This document shows, one piece after another, positions 34,546-43,318 of a stretch of DNA of 64,000 nt. Source of the stretch: Alphaproteobacteria bacterium (lineage in GTDB: Bacteria; Myxococcota_A; UBA796; GCA-2862545); assembly GCA_020632875.1 (NCBI GenBank), contig JACKET010000021.1:1-64000 (forward strand), in the 5' to 3' direction. Each line of letters opens with the position of its first letter. Position 1 is the stretch's first letter. The position numbers and the translations under genes were made by a program. Below the pieces are notes generated by a model. It searched no databases, was not told the DNA's origin, and saw only the letters and a list, made by a program, of their open reading frames with translations.

Positions 34546-35736
34546 TCAATGCGGAGGAATCTCGCGCCACACCTGCTCGTCGCCCAGCGCCGCCACCGGC
34601 TCGCGCCCCCGCGCGTACGACTGCTCCTCGGCGATGGCGCGCCAGACGCGGTTCAGCTCGCGTGCGCGGTCGGCCGAGGGCAGCGTGAGCACCCGGATGT
34701 CGCGCGCCAGATCCTCGAAGGACAGCTCGCGCCCCTCGCCGAAGAACTTCGCCCGCGCCTCGGCGTTCACCCCGAGCGTGTCGCCCGCGCCCGTCTGCTC
34801 GAGCCAGGCCGTGTACTCGCCGCGGCCGTCGGCCATCGTGCGATCCGGGCCCCCCACAGCGGTGAGATCGCCCCCCCACGCCGTGCGCCGGCCGAACGAG
34901 AACACGCCGTCCGTCGTCACCGGGAGCGCGCCGTGGCACCCGCCGCACATCGCGATCTCCGCGTCGGACTGGGGCCGCAGCGCCCCCTCGGCATCCTCGA
35001 TCCGCCCCGCGAAACGCCAGCCCGTCGCCGACCGCTCCATCAGCCGGACCTCCCGGATGCGCGCCGCCATCCGCACCGGCGGCGCGGGATCGAGGTAGCG
35101 GAGCACCTGGAGGAGCTGGGTGCCCTCCGGGAACCCCCCGGGCGTCGGGACTCCGGGCGCATCGCCCACCCAGCGGAGGCCGGTCTCGCGGAACGCCACG
35201 CGCGTCGCCGCGCCGATCGCCCCGTCTCCGTCGAGGTCGACGCCCCACCGGGCCTCGTCCGCCGCGAGCGGCACGTCCCCGCGCCGCACCATCGCCTCCA
35301 GCACGGCGAGGTTCACCGCGTACGTCTCGGCATCCGGGCGGTACGCGGGGGGCAGGCGAATGCGCGTCTCGCCCACCGTCCCGTTCGTCATGAAGAACCC
35401 AGGGAATGGCTGTGCGCGATACGTCCTCCAGCCGTCGGAGTCCCCGTCGAAGCGCGCGTCCCACACCGCGTCGGGGGCATTCGAGGTGCGCACCCAAGCG
35501 TCGAGGTCGGCGTCCGAAGTCGTGTACACCCGGAGCGCGAACAGGTTCGTCCACGGGTTCTCCCGCGCCACGTCCCGGAAGCCGGACGGGCGGGCGTCCC
35601 CGTGGCACGTGGCGCACGGGTCCTTCAGCGCGTCGGTCCCCGCCCGGGCGTAGCAGTCCGGGGGAGCGCGGGGCGCCGCCTCCGGCTTCGTTTCGACCGG
35701 CGCGGACGTACAGGCGAGGAGCGCGAGCCACCACAT
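34546..35736 (-). CDS. Di-haem cytochrome c lipoprotein
   Basis: 396 residues. Lipobox LLAC after only eight residues (MWWLALLAC), so Cys9 would be lipidated. Two c-type haem sites: CATCH near residue 42 and CGGCH near residue 245. A DLDGDGAIG calcium-type loop lies between them. The protein is expected in the periplasm or on the outer membrane and to take part in electron transfer; the partner is unknown. It resembles in layout the second di-haem lipoprotein at the end of the window. Followed downstream by the 1-kb gene-free region. Confidence 0.82.
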   Translation of the reverse strand: MWWLALLACTSAPVETKPEAAPRAPPDCYARAGTDALKDPCATCHGDARPSGFRDVARENPWTNLFALRVYTTSDADLDAWVRTSNAPDAVWDARFDGDSDGWRTYRAQPFPGFFMTNGTVGETRIRLPPAYRPDAETYAVNLAVLEAMVRRGDVPLAADEARWGVDLDGDGAIGAATRVAFRETGLRWVGDAPGVPTPGGFPEGTQLLQVLRYLDPAPPVRMAARIREVRLMERSATGWRFAGRIEDAEGALRPQSDAEIAMCGGCHGALPVTTDGVFSFGRRTAWGGDLTAVGGPDRTMADGRGEYTAWLEQTGAGDTLGVNAEARAKFFGEGRELSFEDLARDIRVLTLPSADRARELNRVWRAIAEEQSYARGREPVAALGDEQVWREIPPH

Positions 35737-35753
35737 GCCGCGAGCCTACCGCG

Positions 35754-36968
35754 TCACTCGTGCCCCGCGACCCCGATGCCGTGGCTCTCGCGGTACACGA
35801 GCACGCCGAGCGCCAGCCCCGACAGGATCCCCGACGCGAGCAAGGTCCCGAAGACGGCGTTCGGCCCGCCGCTCTTGAGCAGCGACCCCATCACGAGCTC
35901 CTGCGCGACGCTGCCGATGCTCCCCATGCCGTTGATGATCCCGACGGCGAGCACGGCCTTCTTCGCGGAGCCGACCTCGATGGCGCCGGCCCCCGTCATC
36001 AGCGCGTCGGGCCCCATGAGCGTGAAGCCGATGAGGCCGAGCGAGATGCCGAAGAACACGAGGCTCGACGAGCCGAGCACGAACAACAGCCCGCACGACA
36101 GCGCCATGAACAGGATCCAGATCAGCGCGGTCCTCGCGCGCTTCCCGACGCGGTCGCTCATCCACCCGCACACGATGACGCCGAAGATCCCCGCCACGTC
36201 GAACACCGTGGAGAGGTAGCCCGCGTCGTCCGCATCCATCCCGAAGTCGCGGTCGAGCATGTAGGGCGCCCAGGACCACAGGGAGTACCGGATGAACTTG
36301 ATGAAGAAGTAGAAGACGCCGACCAGCAGCACGTTCAGGAACACCTGCGTCGGCCAGCGGTCGGAGCCGTCGGCATTCGCGTGCGCGTCGGCCTCCTCGG
36401 CGGACACGATCGGCGCGAGCCCGACGTCCTCGGGCCGGTTGCGCTGGTTGAACACGAAGAACGTCCAGATCGCGAAGAGCACCAGCGAGCCGCCGAAGAA
36501 GCTCCACTGCACCCCGTAGAGATCGAGCAGGAACGCCGCCAGCGCGTTCGAGAGCACCCCTCCCGCCTGGTAGTGGATGCCCCAGAAGCCCATGATGGTG
36601 CCGAGCTCATTGCGGCGGAACCAGCGCCCCATCGTGCCGACGTTGTTCGACCAACCCGTGGCCTGGGCGAGCCCGTTCACGACCATGAACGCCGCGAACG
36701 TCTGCCAGCTGTTCGACAGGCCGAACGCGACGTTGCACGCGATGCTGACGCCCATCCCCGTGAGCAGCAGCACGCGGGGCCCCCACCGGTTGCCCGACCA
36801 GCCCGCGAGGAACTGGCCGCACGCGTACGCCACGAGGTAGCCCGTGCCGATCCACCCGAGCGTCGCGGCATCCCAGTGGTACACCTCTTCGAGGGTGGAC
36901 TTCGCGATGTAGAAGGGCTTCCGGCAGAAGTAGAAGCCGGCGTACGACAGCCCGGTCGCGAAGAACAC
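35754..36968 (-). CDS. MFS transporter, organophosphate:phosphate antiporter (GlpT/UhpC) type
   Basis: 404 residues from GTG 36968, with about 12 membrane helices. FYFCRKPFYIAKS, VNGLAQATGWSNNVGTMGRWF and GTIMGFWGIHYQAGGVLSNALA match the OPA family (GlpT, UhpC, PgtP). The annotated GTG lies at the edge of helix 1; similar proteins start about 15 residues earlier with an L-x-P-A-Q-x-x-W-R-W-R segment, which is encoded upstream here without an ATG, GTG or TTG (see findings). Substrate: probably a phosphorylated organic compound, inferred from family. Confidence 0.88.
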   Translation of the reverse strand: MFFATGLSYAGFYFCRKPFYIAKSTLEEVYHWDAATLGWIGTGYLVAYACGQFLAGWSGNRWGPRVLLLTGMGVSIACNVAFGLSNSWQTFAAFMVVNGLAQATGWSNNVGTMGRWFRRNELGTIMGFWGIHYQAGGVLSNALAAFLLDLYGVQWSFFGGSLVLFAIWTFFVFNQRNRPEDVGLAPIVSAEEADAHANADGSDRWPTQVFLNVLLVGVFYFFIKFIRYSLWSWAPYMLDRDFGMDADDAGYLSTVFDVAGIFGVIVCGWMSDRVGKRARTALIWILFMALSCGLLFVLGSSSLVFFGISLGLIGFTLMGPDALMTGAGAIEVGSAKKAVLAVGIINGMGSIGSVAQELVMGSLLKSGGPNAVFGTLLASGILSGLALGVLVYRESHGIGVAGHE

Positions 36969-37049
36969 GCGCCAGCGCCACGCCTGCTGTGCGGGGGTCA
37001 GCTCAGCGATGGCGGCCTCCTCGGAGACCGCCCGCTATCCCGTTCGGCG

Positions 37050-37925
37050 TCAGACGGGGAGCGCCGTGCCGCACAGCCCGCAGTGGCGGGCCTCGGCCGA
37101 CCAGGTGCCGCCGCAGGCCGTGCAACCGCGCTCGCGCCCCGTGAAGCGGTGCTGGCTGCGCGCGATCAGGTCGCCCCACGCGGCGACCTCGGCGTCGGTG
37201 TCGCGAACGGCCCCACAGCGGCAGCAGTACGGCTGGCTGGTCTCGAGCAGCCCGCGCTCGCCGCACGCCGCGCAGTCCCACATGGGCTCGTACGCGAGGC
37301 TCTCGTCTTCGACGGTCTCGAGCTGCAATCCGAGCCGGATGCCGTGCTCGGTCAGCGCGCGGCTGCGGATGCGGCAGTCGCGCTCGACGTTCGCGGTGGT
37401 GCGCGGCGGCCGGAAGCTGACGCGTACGGCCTCGTGCCCGGCGAGCGGCCCTTCGGTGCCGTCGCGGAGGAGGACGCCGAGCCCGCCGCCGCTCACGTCG
37501 ACCAGGCGCCCGTAGCGGTCGAGCTCCATCCGCACCCGGCCCTGCGCGGTGATCGGCGAGAGCACGATCGGCACGGGGTTGTCGGAGGGCGGGCGGACGC
37601 GCGTCCACAGGCGGCGCTCGCGGTCGGTCTCGGGCGCCGCGTCTTCCGCGAACATCACCTCGTCGAACTCGAGCGTGTACTGGCGCAGCCCGCGCCCCTC
37701 GACGCGCTCGACCACGCGGGCATCACCGCGCACCGGGATCCTGAGCCGGCCGCCGCTCAGCACCAGCTGGACGGTCGCGCCGAGGGCGAACGTGGGCGGG
37801 TGCGCCCCGATGAACGCGAGCATCGCGCGATCGGCGTAGCAGGCGTGCACGCGGGCCTCGAACGTCGCCGTTCCGGAGCGGACGATCGCGGTGCGGGCGA
37901 TGGGGACGGTGGACTCCACACCCAC
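37050..37925 (-). CDS. PilZ domain protein with C-terminal zinc ribbons
   Basis: 291 residues. An N-terminal YcgR-N-like strand domain (residues 15-95), then a PilZ domain with the c-di-GMP signature: R-L-W-T-R (RxxxR) followed after about 35 residues by DVSGGG (DxSxxG). The C-terminal third has four CxxC pairs in two ribbons (CAACGERG with CCRCG; CTACGGTW with CGLCG). Such proteins bind c-di-GMP and act through partners; the zinc-ribbon partner is unknown. No neighbour explains the target. Confidence 0.82.
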   Translation of the reverse strand: MGVESTVPIARTAIVRSGTATFEARVHACYADRAMLAFIGAHPPTFALGATVQLVLSGGRLRIPVRGDARVVERVEGRGLRQYTLEFDEVMFAEDAAPETDRERRLWTRVRPPSDNPVPIVLSPITAQGRVRMELDRYGRLVDVSGGGLGVLLRDGTEGPLAGHEAVRVSFRPPRTTANVERDCRIRSRALTEHGIRLGLQLETVEDESLAYEPMWDCAACGERGLLETSQPYCCRCGAVRDTDAEVAAWGDLIARSQHRFTGRERGCTACGGTWSAEARHCGLCGTALPV

Positions 37926-37961
37926 CCATCACACCCCTGGAACGGAGCGGCAAACGCCGCG

Positions 37962-38915
37962 CTACGCCCCTGACATCGCGTGCGGATCGGGCGGCTCCGG
38001 CAGCGCGAACGGCGCCCGGTGCGCCTCCCGCCACCGCCGGTACGCGATGATCGGCGCATCGGAGGGCACGAGGACCTCGCCCATCCGGAGGCGCGTCTCC
38101 TCGGCGGGCTGCGTCTCGACGACCGGGGTGTCCTGCCCGAGCACGATGCGGTTGGCGAAGGCGAGCATCCGGCCGAAGACCCGATCGAGGCCCGGGATCC
38201 GCACGGCGCGCTGGTACGTTCGGACGTAGTAGCGCATGTGCGTGTCGTCGATGGGGACGAACGCCAGGAACTGGTACATGGACCCCGTGCGGTTGCGCCA
38301 GATGGCCGGCCCCACGAGCTCGATTCGGGCGTCGGGGTCGCCCGCCCAGAACGCGATGCGGTCGCCGTCGACCTCGGTGTGGACCTCGGCGTCGACGGTT
38401 GCGAACCGGCCGATGGTGTTGCGGTGGACGAACGGGAGGTGCGCGTAGTCGAGCTGGTTCTCGACGGCCCGGGTGTAGTGCGTCGCGACGTCTTCGTGGA
38501 AGTCGGTGCCCGCCCAGTGCCAGCCGGTGAAGTCGAAGAACGGCACCGGATCGTCGGGGGCCGGGTCGGGGCCGGTCCACAGCCAGACGAGGTCGTGTTC
38601 CTCGCGGCAGGGCAGGGCCCGCAGCGCCATCGAGCCCGGGATCGGCCGATCGGGATGGGCCGGGATCGCGACACACGCCCCGGCGCGATCGTACCGGAAG
38701 CCGTGGAAGGGGCACTCGATGCACCCGTCGAGCACCCGCCCGCCGGAGAGCTTCGCCCGCCGGTGTGGGCACTGGTCGGCGGCGGCCCCGATCGCGCCGT
38801 CGTCTCCGCGCCAGAACACGAGATCGTGCCCGAGCCGCCGGGCCCCGAGCGAGGCCCCCGGGCGGAGCTCGGCGGACGCGAGCACGGGGTACCAGCGGTT
38901 CGCGACGAGCTCCAT
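37962..38915 (-). CDS. Rieske non-haem iron oxygenase, oxygenase component
   Basis: 317 residues. The Rieske [2Fe-2S] ligands are Cys49, His51, Cys68 and His71 (CPHRRAK and CIECPFHGF). The mononuclear iron site is visible as His159 and His164 with Asp156 as the electron-path residue (NQLDYAHLPFVH). The family hydroxylates or demethylates aromatic or other ring substrates using O2 and electrons from a reductase; no reductase gene is adjacent. The ATG overlaps the permease stop as ATGA, which puts it in one transcript with the ABC exporter. Confidence 0.93.
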   Translation of the reverse strand: MELVANRWYPVLASAELRPGASLGARRLGHDLVFWRGDDGAIGAAADQCPHRRAKLSGGRVLDGCIECPFHGFRYDRAGACVAIPAHPDRPIPGSMALRALPCREEHDLVWLWTGPDPAPDDPVPFFDFTGWHWAGTDFHEDVATHYTRAVENQLDYAHLPFVHRNTIGRFATVDAEVHTEVDGDRIAFWAGDPDARIELVGPAIWRNRTGSMYQFLAFVPIDDTHMRYYVRTYQRAVRIPGLDRVFGRMLAFANRIVLGQDTPVVETQPAEETRLRMGEVLVPSDAPIIAYRRWREAHRAPFALPEPPDPHAMSGA

Positions 38916-40189
38916 CACGGCCTCCAGCGGAAGAACGCGGCCCCTCCGAGCCCGAAGACGAGCGCGAACCCGGCCACGCCGGCCGCCCAGCCGAGCACGT
39001 CGCCGGTGGCGGCGCCCCGCCACGTCGCGGCGGCCAGGCCCTCGTTGGCCCAGGTGGTGGGGAGGAGGATGCCGATGGAGCGCACGTCGTCCGGCATGAT
39101 GAAGGTCGGCACCGCGCTGCCACCGAGGAAGCCCGCCACCAGGATGAGGAACGGGCCGAGGATCGAGATCTGCCGAGCCGTCTGGCCGATCGCGGCGAGG
39201 AACAGCGAGAACCCGCCCACCATGGCCGCGAGCGACAGGAGCATCGCCGCGAGGCCCACGGGCGAGCCCACCGGGATGTCGAACACCAGCACGCCCGCCG
39301 CGAAGACCCCGATGGCCGCGAGCAGCGCGACCAGCGTGGTGCCGAGCGCGCCGCCCAGCAGCGCCAGGACGGGGTTGGCGCCCGACAGCCGCACCCGCGT
39401 GAGCGCGCCCTCGTCGCGCTCCTGCACCAGGTTGAGCGACGCCGTGGCCCCGAGGAACAGGAGCGACATCGTGAGCATGCCGGCGAAGTAGTGCGCGTGG
39501 GCGTTCCACTCGGCCTTCGGGTTGAACACCTCGAGCGAGCGGCGCTCGAGCTTCAGCGGCGCGCGGATCCCGGCGTCGGAGGCCGCGCCCTCGCCCTCGC
39601 CGAGCGCGGCGCCGGCCCGCGCGAAGTCGGCCCAGCGCACCTTGGCGGCCGGCGACAGCATGGGCGATGCCGCCGTCAGGACGGCGAGCTGGCGGAACAT
39701 CTCGGTGCGCCCGTCGGGGGTGCCGAGCTCGCTCGAGAGCTGGGCCATCACCTCGCGGGTGACGAGGCCCTCGAGGATGTCGACCTCGGTGGAGCGCGAG
39801 GGGTCGAGGAGGACCTCGGCGGGCACCTGGTCGCCGGCGAACAGCGCGAGCGGGCGCAGCACCCGCTCGGCCTCGGCGGGCAGGATCAACGCGGCGGCTG
39901 CTTCGCCCGACAGCACGCGCTCCCGGGCGACCTCGACCGGCACGCGCTCGACGAGCACGGCGGGATTCGCGTCGAGGCGCTCGACGAGCGTGAGGACGCG
40001 GGGCCCCGGCACCTCGACCGAGACGAGCAGGGGCAGCGGATCGACGAAGTCGCGCGGCGCGAACACGCTGCTCATGAGCACCGCGAGCAGGATCGGCACG
40101 ACGAAGGTCAGCACGGCCCCTGCGGGGTCGGCTGCGAACCGGAGGAGCTCCTTCCGGGTCATCCACACGAGCGTGCGCAGGCCGTTCAT
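38915..40189 (-). CDS. ABC-2 type transporter permease
   Basis: 424 residues. One N-terminal membrane helix (FVVPILLAVLMSSVF), a large extracytoplasmic domain of about 190 residues, then five or six C-terminal helices; this is the layout of ABC-2 (YhaP/NatB-like) exporters. ATG overlaps the stop of the ATP-binding gene by 4 bp. It forms an exporter with that protein; the substrate is unknown. Confidence 0.9.
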   Translation of the reverse strand: MNGLRTLVWMTRKELLRFAADPAGAVLTFVVPILLAVLMSSVFAPRDFVDPLPLLVSVEVPGPRVLTLVERLDANPAVLVERVPVEVARERVLSGEAAAALILPAEAERVLRPLALFAGDQVPAEVLLDPSRSTEVDILEGLVTREVMAQLSSELGTPDGRTEMFRQLAVLTAASPMLSPAAKVRWADFARAGAALGEGEGAASDAGIRAPLKLERRSLEVFNPKAEWNAHAHYFAGMLTMSLLFLGATASLNLVQERDEGALTRVRLSGANPVLALLGGALGTTLVALLAAIGVFAAGVLVFDIPVGSPVGLAAMLLSLAAMVGGFSLFLAAIGQTARQISILGPFLILVAGFLGGSAVPTFIMPDDVRSIGILLPTTWANEGLAAATWRGAATGDVLGWAAGVAGFALVFGLGGAAFFRWRP

Positions 40190-41031
40190 TCGCGGAGCGC
40201 GCTCCCCGTGAGCTCGAGCAGCAGATCTTCGAGGGTGCGCCCCCGTGTCTCGCCCACCGCGATGCCCGCCGCCTCGAGCGCGGCGACCACCTTCTCGCGG
40301 TCGGTCGGGTGGAGCAGCTCGACGCGCTTCGCGGCGTGACCCTGGAGCAGCTCGGCCAGCGGACCGGTGCGGACCACGTGCCCGCGGTCGACGATGGCGA
40401 TCTGGTCGCAGAGCGCTTCGACCTCTTCGAGGTAGTGCGTCGTGTACACGACGGTGAGGCCCTGGGCGTGCAGCTCGCGCAGGGTCGCGAAGATGTGGTT
40501 CCGCGACTGCGGATCGACGCCCGCCGTCGGCTCGTCGCACACCGCGACCTTCGGCTTGTGCAGCAGCCCCACCGCGAGGTTCAGCCGCCGCTGCATGCCA
40601 CCCGACAGCGCCTCGACGCGCTTCGTGCGGTGCGCGGTGAGCTGGGAGAGCTCGAGGCCCCACTCCACCCGCTCCGACAGGGCGCGCCCGTGCAGCCCGT
40701 GCAGCCCCGCGAAGACCCGCAGGTTCTCGACCACCGAGAGCCGGCCGTACAGCGCGATCCGCTGGGGCACCACGCCCAGCACGTCGAGCACCTCGCGCGG
40801 CTGACGCACCGGATCGAAGCCCGCCACGCGGATCGTGCCGCCCGCCGGCGGGTGCAGCCCCGCGAGGCACGAGATGAAGGTCGTCTTGCCGGCGCCGTTC
40901 GGCCCGAGCAGCCCGAAGAAGCTGCCCTCGGGGATGTGCAGCGACAGCCCGTCGACCGCCACCGCCCTGCCGTACCGGGCCACGAGACCCTCGACCCGGA
41001 TCACCGGCCCCCCTCGCGCATCGCCCTGCAC
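40186..41031 (-). CDS. ABC transporter ATP-binding protein (ABC-2/NatA type)
   Basis: 281 residues. Walker A LLGPNGAGKTTF, Q-loop VVPQRIA, signature LSGGMQRRLNLA, Walker B KVAVCDEPTAGVDP, and H-loop TTHYLEE are all intact. A C-terminal extension (KVVAALEAAGIAVGETRGRTLEDLLLELTG) is of the DUF4162 type common in drug/NatA exporters. Start ATG 41031; 21 bp after the stop of the MerR regulator gene, so these may share a promoter. Confidence 0.95.
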   Translation of the reverse strand: MQGDARGGPVIRVEGLVARYGRAVAVDGLSLHIPEGSFFGLLGPNGAGKTTFISCLAGLHPPAGGTIRVAGFDPVRQPREVLDVLGVVPQRIALYGRLSVVENLRVFAGLHGLHGRALSERVEWGLELSQLTAHRTKRVEALSGGMQRRLNLAVGLLHKPKVAVCDEPTAGVDPQSRNHIFATLRELHAQGLTVVYTTHYLEEVEALCDQIAIVDRGHVVRTGPLAELLQGHAAKRVELLHPTDREKVVAALEAAGIAVGETRGRTLEDLLLELTGSALRE

Positions 41032-41052
41032 TATCGGTGGCCCTCCGCGGGG

Positions 41053-42027
41053 TCAAACCCCCTCCGGCCCGCCCTGGTCGGGGATCTCGAGGGCATCCGC
41101 CTCGATCACGCTCTGCAGCAGCAGCTCGAGCTGCGCCCGCGCCCGCGCGGCGCCGAGCGCGAGGGAGGCGTGCAGGGCCGCATCGTCTTCGTCGCGGCTC
41201 TCGCACTTCAGCGAGTAGTCCTCGAAGGCGTTCAGCGACTCGACGAGGGACGCGAGGTGGTTCGGGCACTCGCACTGGATGCCGCTGCGGGCCTCGCGCA
41301 GCCAGCCGAGCTCGCTGGGACCGAAGTACCGCTCGGGCCGCTCGTCGTCGGTCGGAGGCGCCGGGAACGGGCGCGAAGCGCGGCGGACCCGGTCGAGATC
41401 GAGGTGGTCCTGGATCACCTGGACCAGCGACGCGATGCGGCTCGGCCCCTGGACGAGCCGCGCCCCCGCATCGCCGAGCCGCCACAGCAGCGACGCCGGT
41501 GCGAAGTCGTAGACCACGACGCCGAGCCGGGCCCCGGTGATCTCCATCACCTGGCGGAACGCGGACACCGGGCTCGACCCGAGCGCGGCGAGCTGGACGA
41601 GCACCACGTCGACCGCCGGGCGCTCGGCGAGCAGCTCGTCGACCCCGCCGCCGTCGAACGGGACGAACAGCTCGACCCCGGCGTGCGGCGCCGACCGCAG
41701 CTGGGCGGCGAGGCCCTGGCCCAGCACGGCGACCGCGACCTCTGCGGGGCCAGACAGCGGCTCCGGCGCAGTGCGCCGATGCACGTCGAGCCGCGCACGC
41801 AGGTCGTCGATCTCGAGGTCGGCGAGGGCTCCGATCGCCTCTCCGTGCTCGAGGAGCGCGCTCACGAGCTGCAGCCGCACCACGTCGTCTTCGCGGTACA
41901 GCCGCGCCCCACCCGCCGACCGGTCGGGGCTCGTGATGCCGTACCGACGCTCCCAGGTACGCAGGGTGTTCGCCGGAATCCCCGTGAGCCGGACCACGGC
42001 CGCCATCTTGTAGTGTGCTTCGACCAT
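41053..42027 (-). CDS. MerR-family regulator with C-terminal sensor domain
   Basis: 324 residues. An N-terminal winged HTH of MerR/CarH type (KMAAVVRLTGIPANTLRTWERRYG and RLYREDDVVRLQLVSALLEHG). Residues 100-220 look like a degenerate B12-binding Rossmann fold without the D-x-H-x-x-G cobalamin ligand, so it probably does not bind B12. The C-terminal part has a CECPNHLASLV cysteine motif and further Cys, a possible metal or redox site. It precedes the ABC exporter and Rieske gene on the same strand and probably regulates them; that is inference. Confidence 0.83.
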   Translation of the reverse strand: MVEAHYKMAAVVRLTGIPANTLRTWERRYGITSPDRSAGGARLYREDDVVRLQLVSALLEHGEAIGALADLEIDDLRARLDVHRRTAPEPLSGPAEVAVAVLGQGLAAQLRSAPHAGVELFVPFDGGGVDELLAERPAVDVVLVQLAALGSSPVSAFRQVMEITGARLGVVVYDFAPASLLWRLGDAGARLVQGPSRIASLVQVIQDHLDLDRVRRASRPFPAPPTDDERPERYFGPSELGWLREARSGIQCECPNHLASLVESLNAFEDYSLKCESRDEDDAALHASLALGAARARAQLELLLQSVIEADALEIPDQGGPEGV

Positions 42028-42400
42028 CGCTCTTGCCTGTTCAAAAGCTGTTCGTTTGATCTGCTTAGCTGGTGCGAGCGGGGTCTGCCAATCGGGTGTC
42101 GGGTATTGGGTATTGGGTATTGGGTATTGGGTATTGGGTATTGGGTATTGGGTATTGGGTATTGGGTATTGGGTATTGGGTATTGGGTATTGGGTGTGGG
42201 GTGATGCGTGTGTTGGGGGGGGTGTTCAGTCTCTGTCCGTCGGAGACCGGGTGCCGTGGATGTGTCATTCCGCACGGCGCGGGCGCGGTCTAGGATGACG
42301 GGATGCCGGAGAACCCTGCACATCCGCACTCCTCGCGCCTCCGGGTGGGGCGTGTGGCCGTTCGTTGTCACCTGACGCCGGGCCGGGGCGTTCTCCTTCC
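42028..42400. other. Divergent intergenic region with heptamer array
   Basis: 373 bp between the MerR gene and the lipoprotein gene. It contains the GGGTATT array (see next entry), a GGAGAAC/GTTCTCC inverted pair near 42308 and 42390, and otherwise nothing recognised. Promoters for both genes should lie here. Confidence 0.7.
42101..42191 (+). repeat. (GGGTATT)13 tandem heptamer array
   Basis: Thirteen perfect GGGTATT units, with one degenerate unit at each side (GGGTGTC before, GGGTGTG after). Four G3 runs spaced by 4 nt recur throughout, so the plus strand can form G-quadruplexes, and the array is AT-richer than its surroundings. The same array is a telomere-like pattern, but the locus is internal. 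Confidence 0.97.
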
Positions 42401-43318
42401 GTGACCCTCCTCGGAATGCTCATGGCCTGCACCCCGAACGCGCCCGTCGTCGAGCCGCCGCCCACGGACACGTCCGTTCCGCCGGACACGGCGAGCTGCG
42501 AGGAGAGCGTGCCAGCGCCGGTGGCCTTCACCACGCACACGGGCTTCACGACCGCCGAGGACTTCGAGATCACGCCCGACGGGCGCTTCGTCTCGCTGAT
42601 GCCGTCCGGGAACCTGATCGCGCTGGTCGACGGCGTGGCGGAGCTCATCGCGCCGGCCGTCACCGACGAGGGGGCCTGCACCCGCGTCCTCCCGAGCGGC
42701 GACTTCGTGGTCTGCGATCGCGAGGACACCACGGTGCACCTCGTCGATGGCGAGACCGGCGCGAAGTCCGTGTTCGCGAGCGGGCTCGCCTTCCCGAACG
42801 GCGCCGTGGTCGACGCGTCGGGCACGGTCTACGTCTCCGAGCTCGCCGGGGGCCGGGTGGTCGCCATCCCCGCCGCGGGCGCCACGCCCGTGGTCCTCGC
42901 CACGGGGCTGTCGAGCCCCAACGGCCTCGCGCTGTCGGTCGACGAGCAGCGGCTCTACGTCGCGGGCTTCGGCGACGGCACGCTCCACGTCCTCGAGCGA
43001 GTCGCAGACGGCTGGGGCCCCGCCGTGCTCCACGGTGCCCGCGAGGGCTCGCGCTTCGACGCGCTCGCCGTCGACGCCTGTGGCCGCGCGTACGCCGGCG
43101 ACTGGCAGACCGGCGCGCTGTGGCGCTTCCCGCCCGAGGGCGGCGAGCCCGAGCTCCTGGCCGAGGTCCCGAGCGTCTGGACCCCCGCCATGCGGTGGGG
43201 CGTCGGCACGCCCGAGTGGCCGTCCACCAGCCTCTTCGTCTCGGACCGCGACCTCGGACGCCTGTTCGAGCTCTCCCTCGACACCACCGGACACCGCCCC
43301 GTCGGAGCCCTGCCATGA
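42401..43318 (+). CDS. SMP-30/gluconolactonase-like beta-propeller lipoprotein
   Basis: 305 residues from GTG 42401 (the upstream in-frame TTG at 42365 would give a non-signal leader). MTLLGMLMAC ends in a lipobox Cys at residue 10. The mature part after a Pro/Thr/Asp linker has propeller blades with LPSGDFVVCDREDTTVHLVD, FPNGAVVDASGTVYVSEL, SSPNGLALSVDEQRLYVA and ALAVDACGRAYAGDW, matching the SMP-30/strictosidine-synthase-like fold. The stop overlaps the next start as ATGA. Function on the surface is unknown. Confidence 0.83.
   Translation: MTLLGMLMACTPNAPVVEPPPTDTSVPPDTASCEESVPAPVAFTTHTGFTTAEDFEITPDGRFVSLMPSGNLIALVDGVAELIAPAVTDEGACTRVLPSGDFVVCDREDTTVHLVDGETGAKSVFASGLAFPNGAVVDASGTVYVSELAGGRVVAIPAAGATPVVLATGLSSPNGLALSVDEQRLYVAGFGDGTLHVLERVADGWGPAVLHGAREGSRFDALAVDACGRAYAGDWQTGALWRFPPEGGEPELLAEVPSVWTPAMRWGVGTPEWPSTSLFVSDRDLGRLFELSLDTTGHRPVGALP

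Noticed and set aside
41053..42027. MerR regulator considered as a B12-dependent CarH photoreceptor
   Set aside because: No cobalamin-ligand D-x-H-x-x-G motif is visible in the middle domain.
42101..42191. Heptamer array considered as a CRISPR or telomere end
   Set aside because: Units are contiguous with no spacers, and coding DNA continues normally on both sides, so it is an internal microsatellite.
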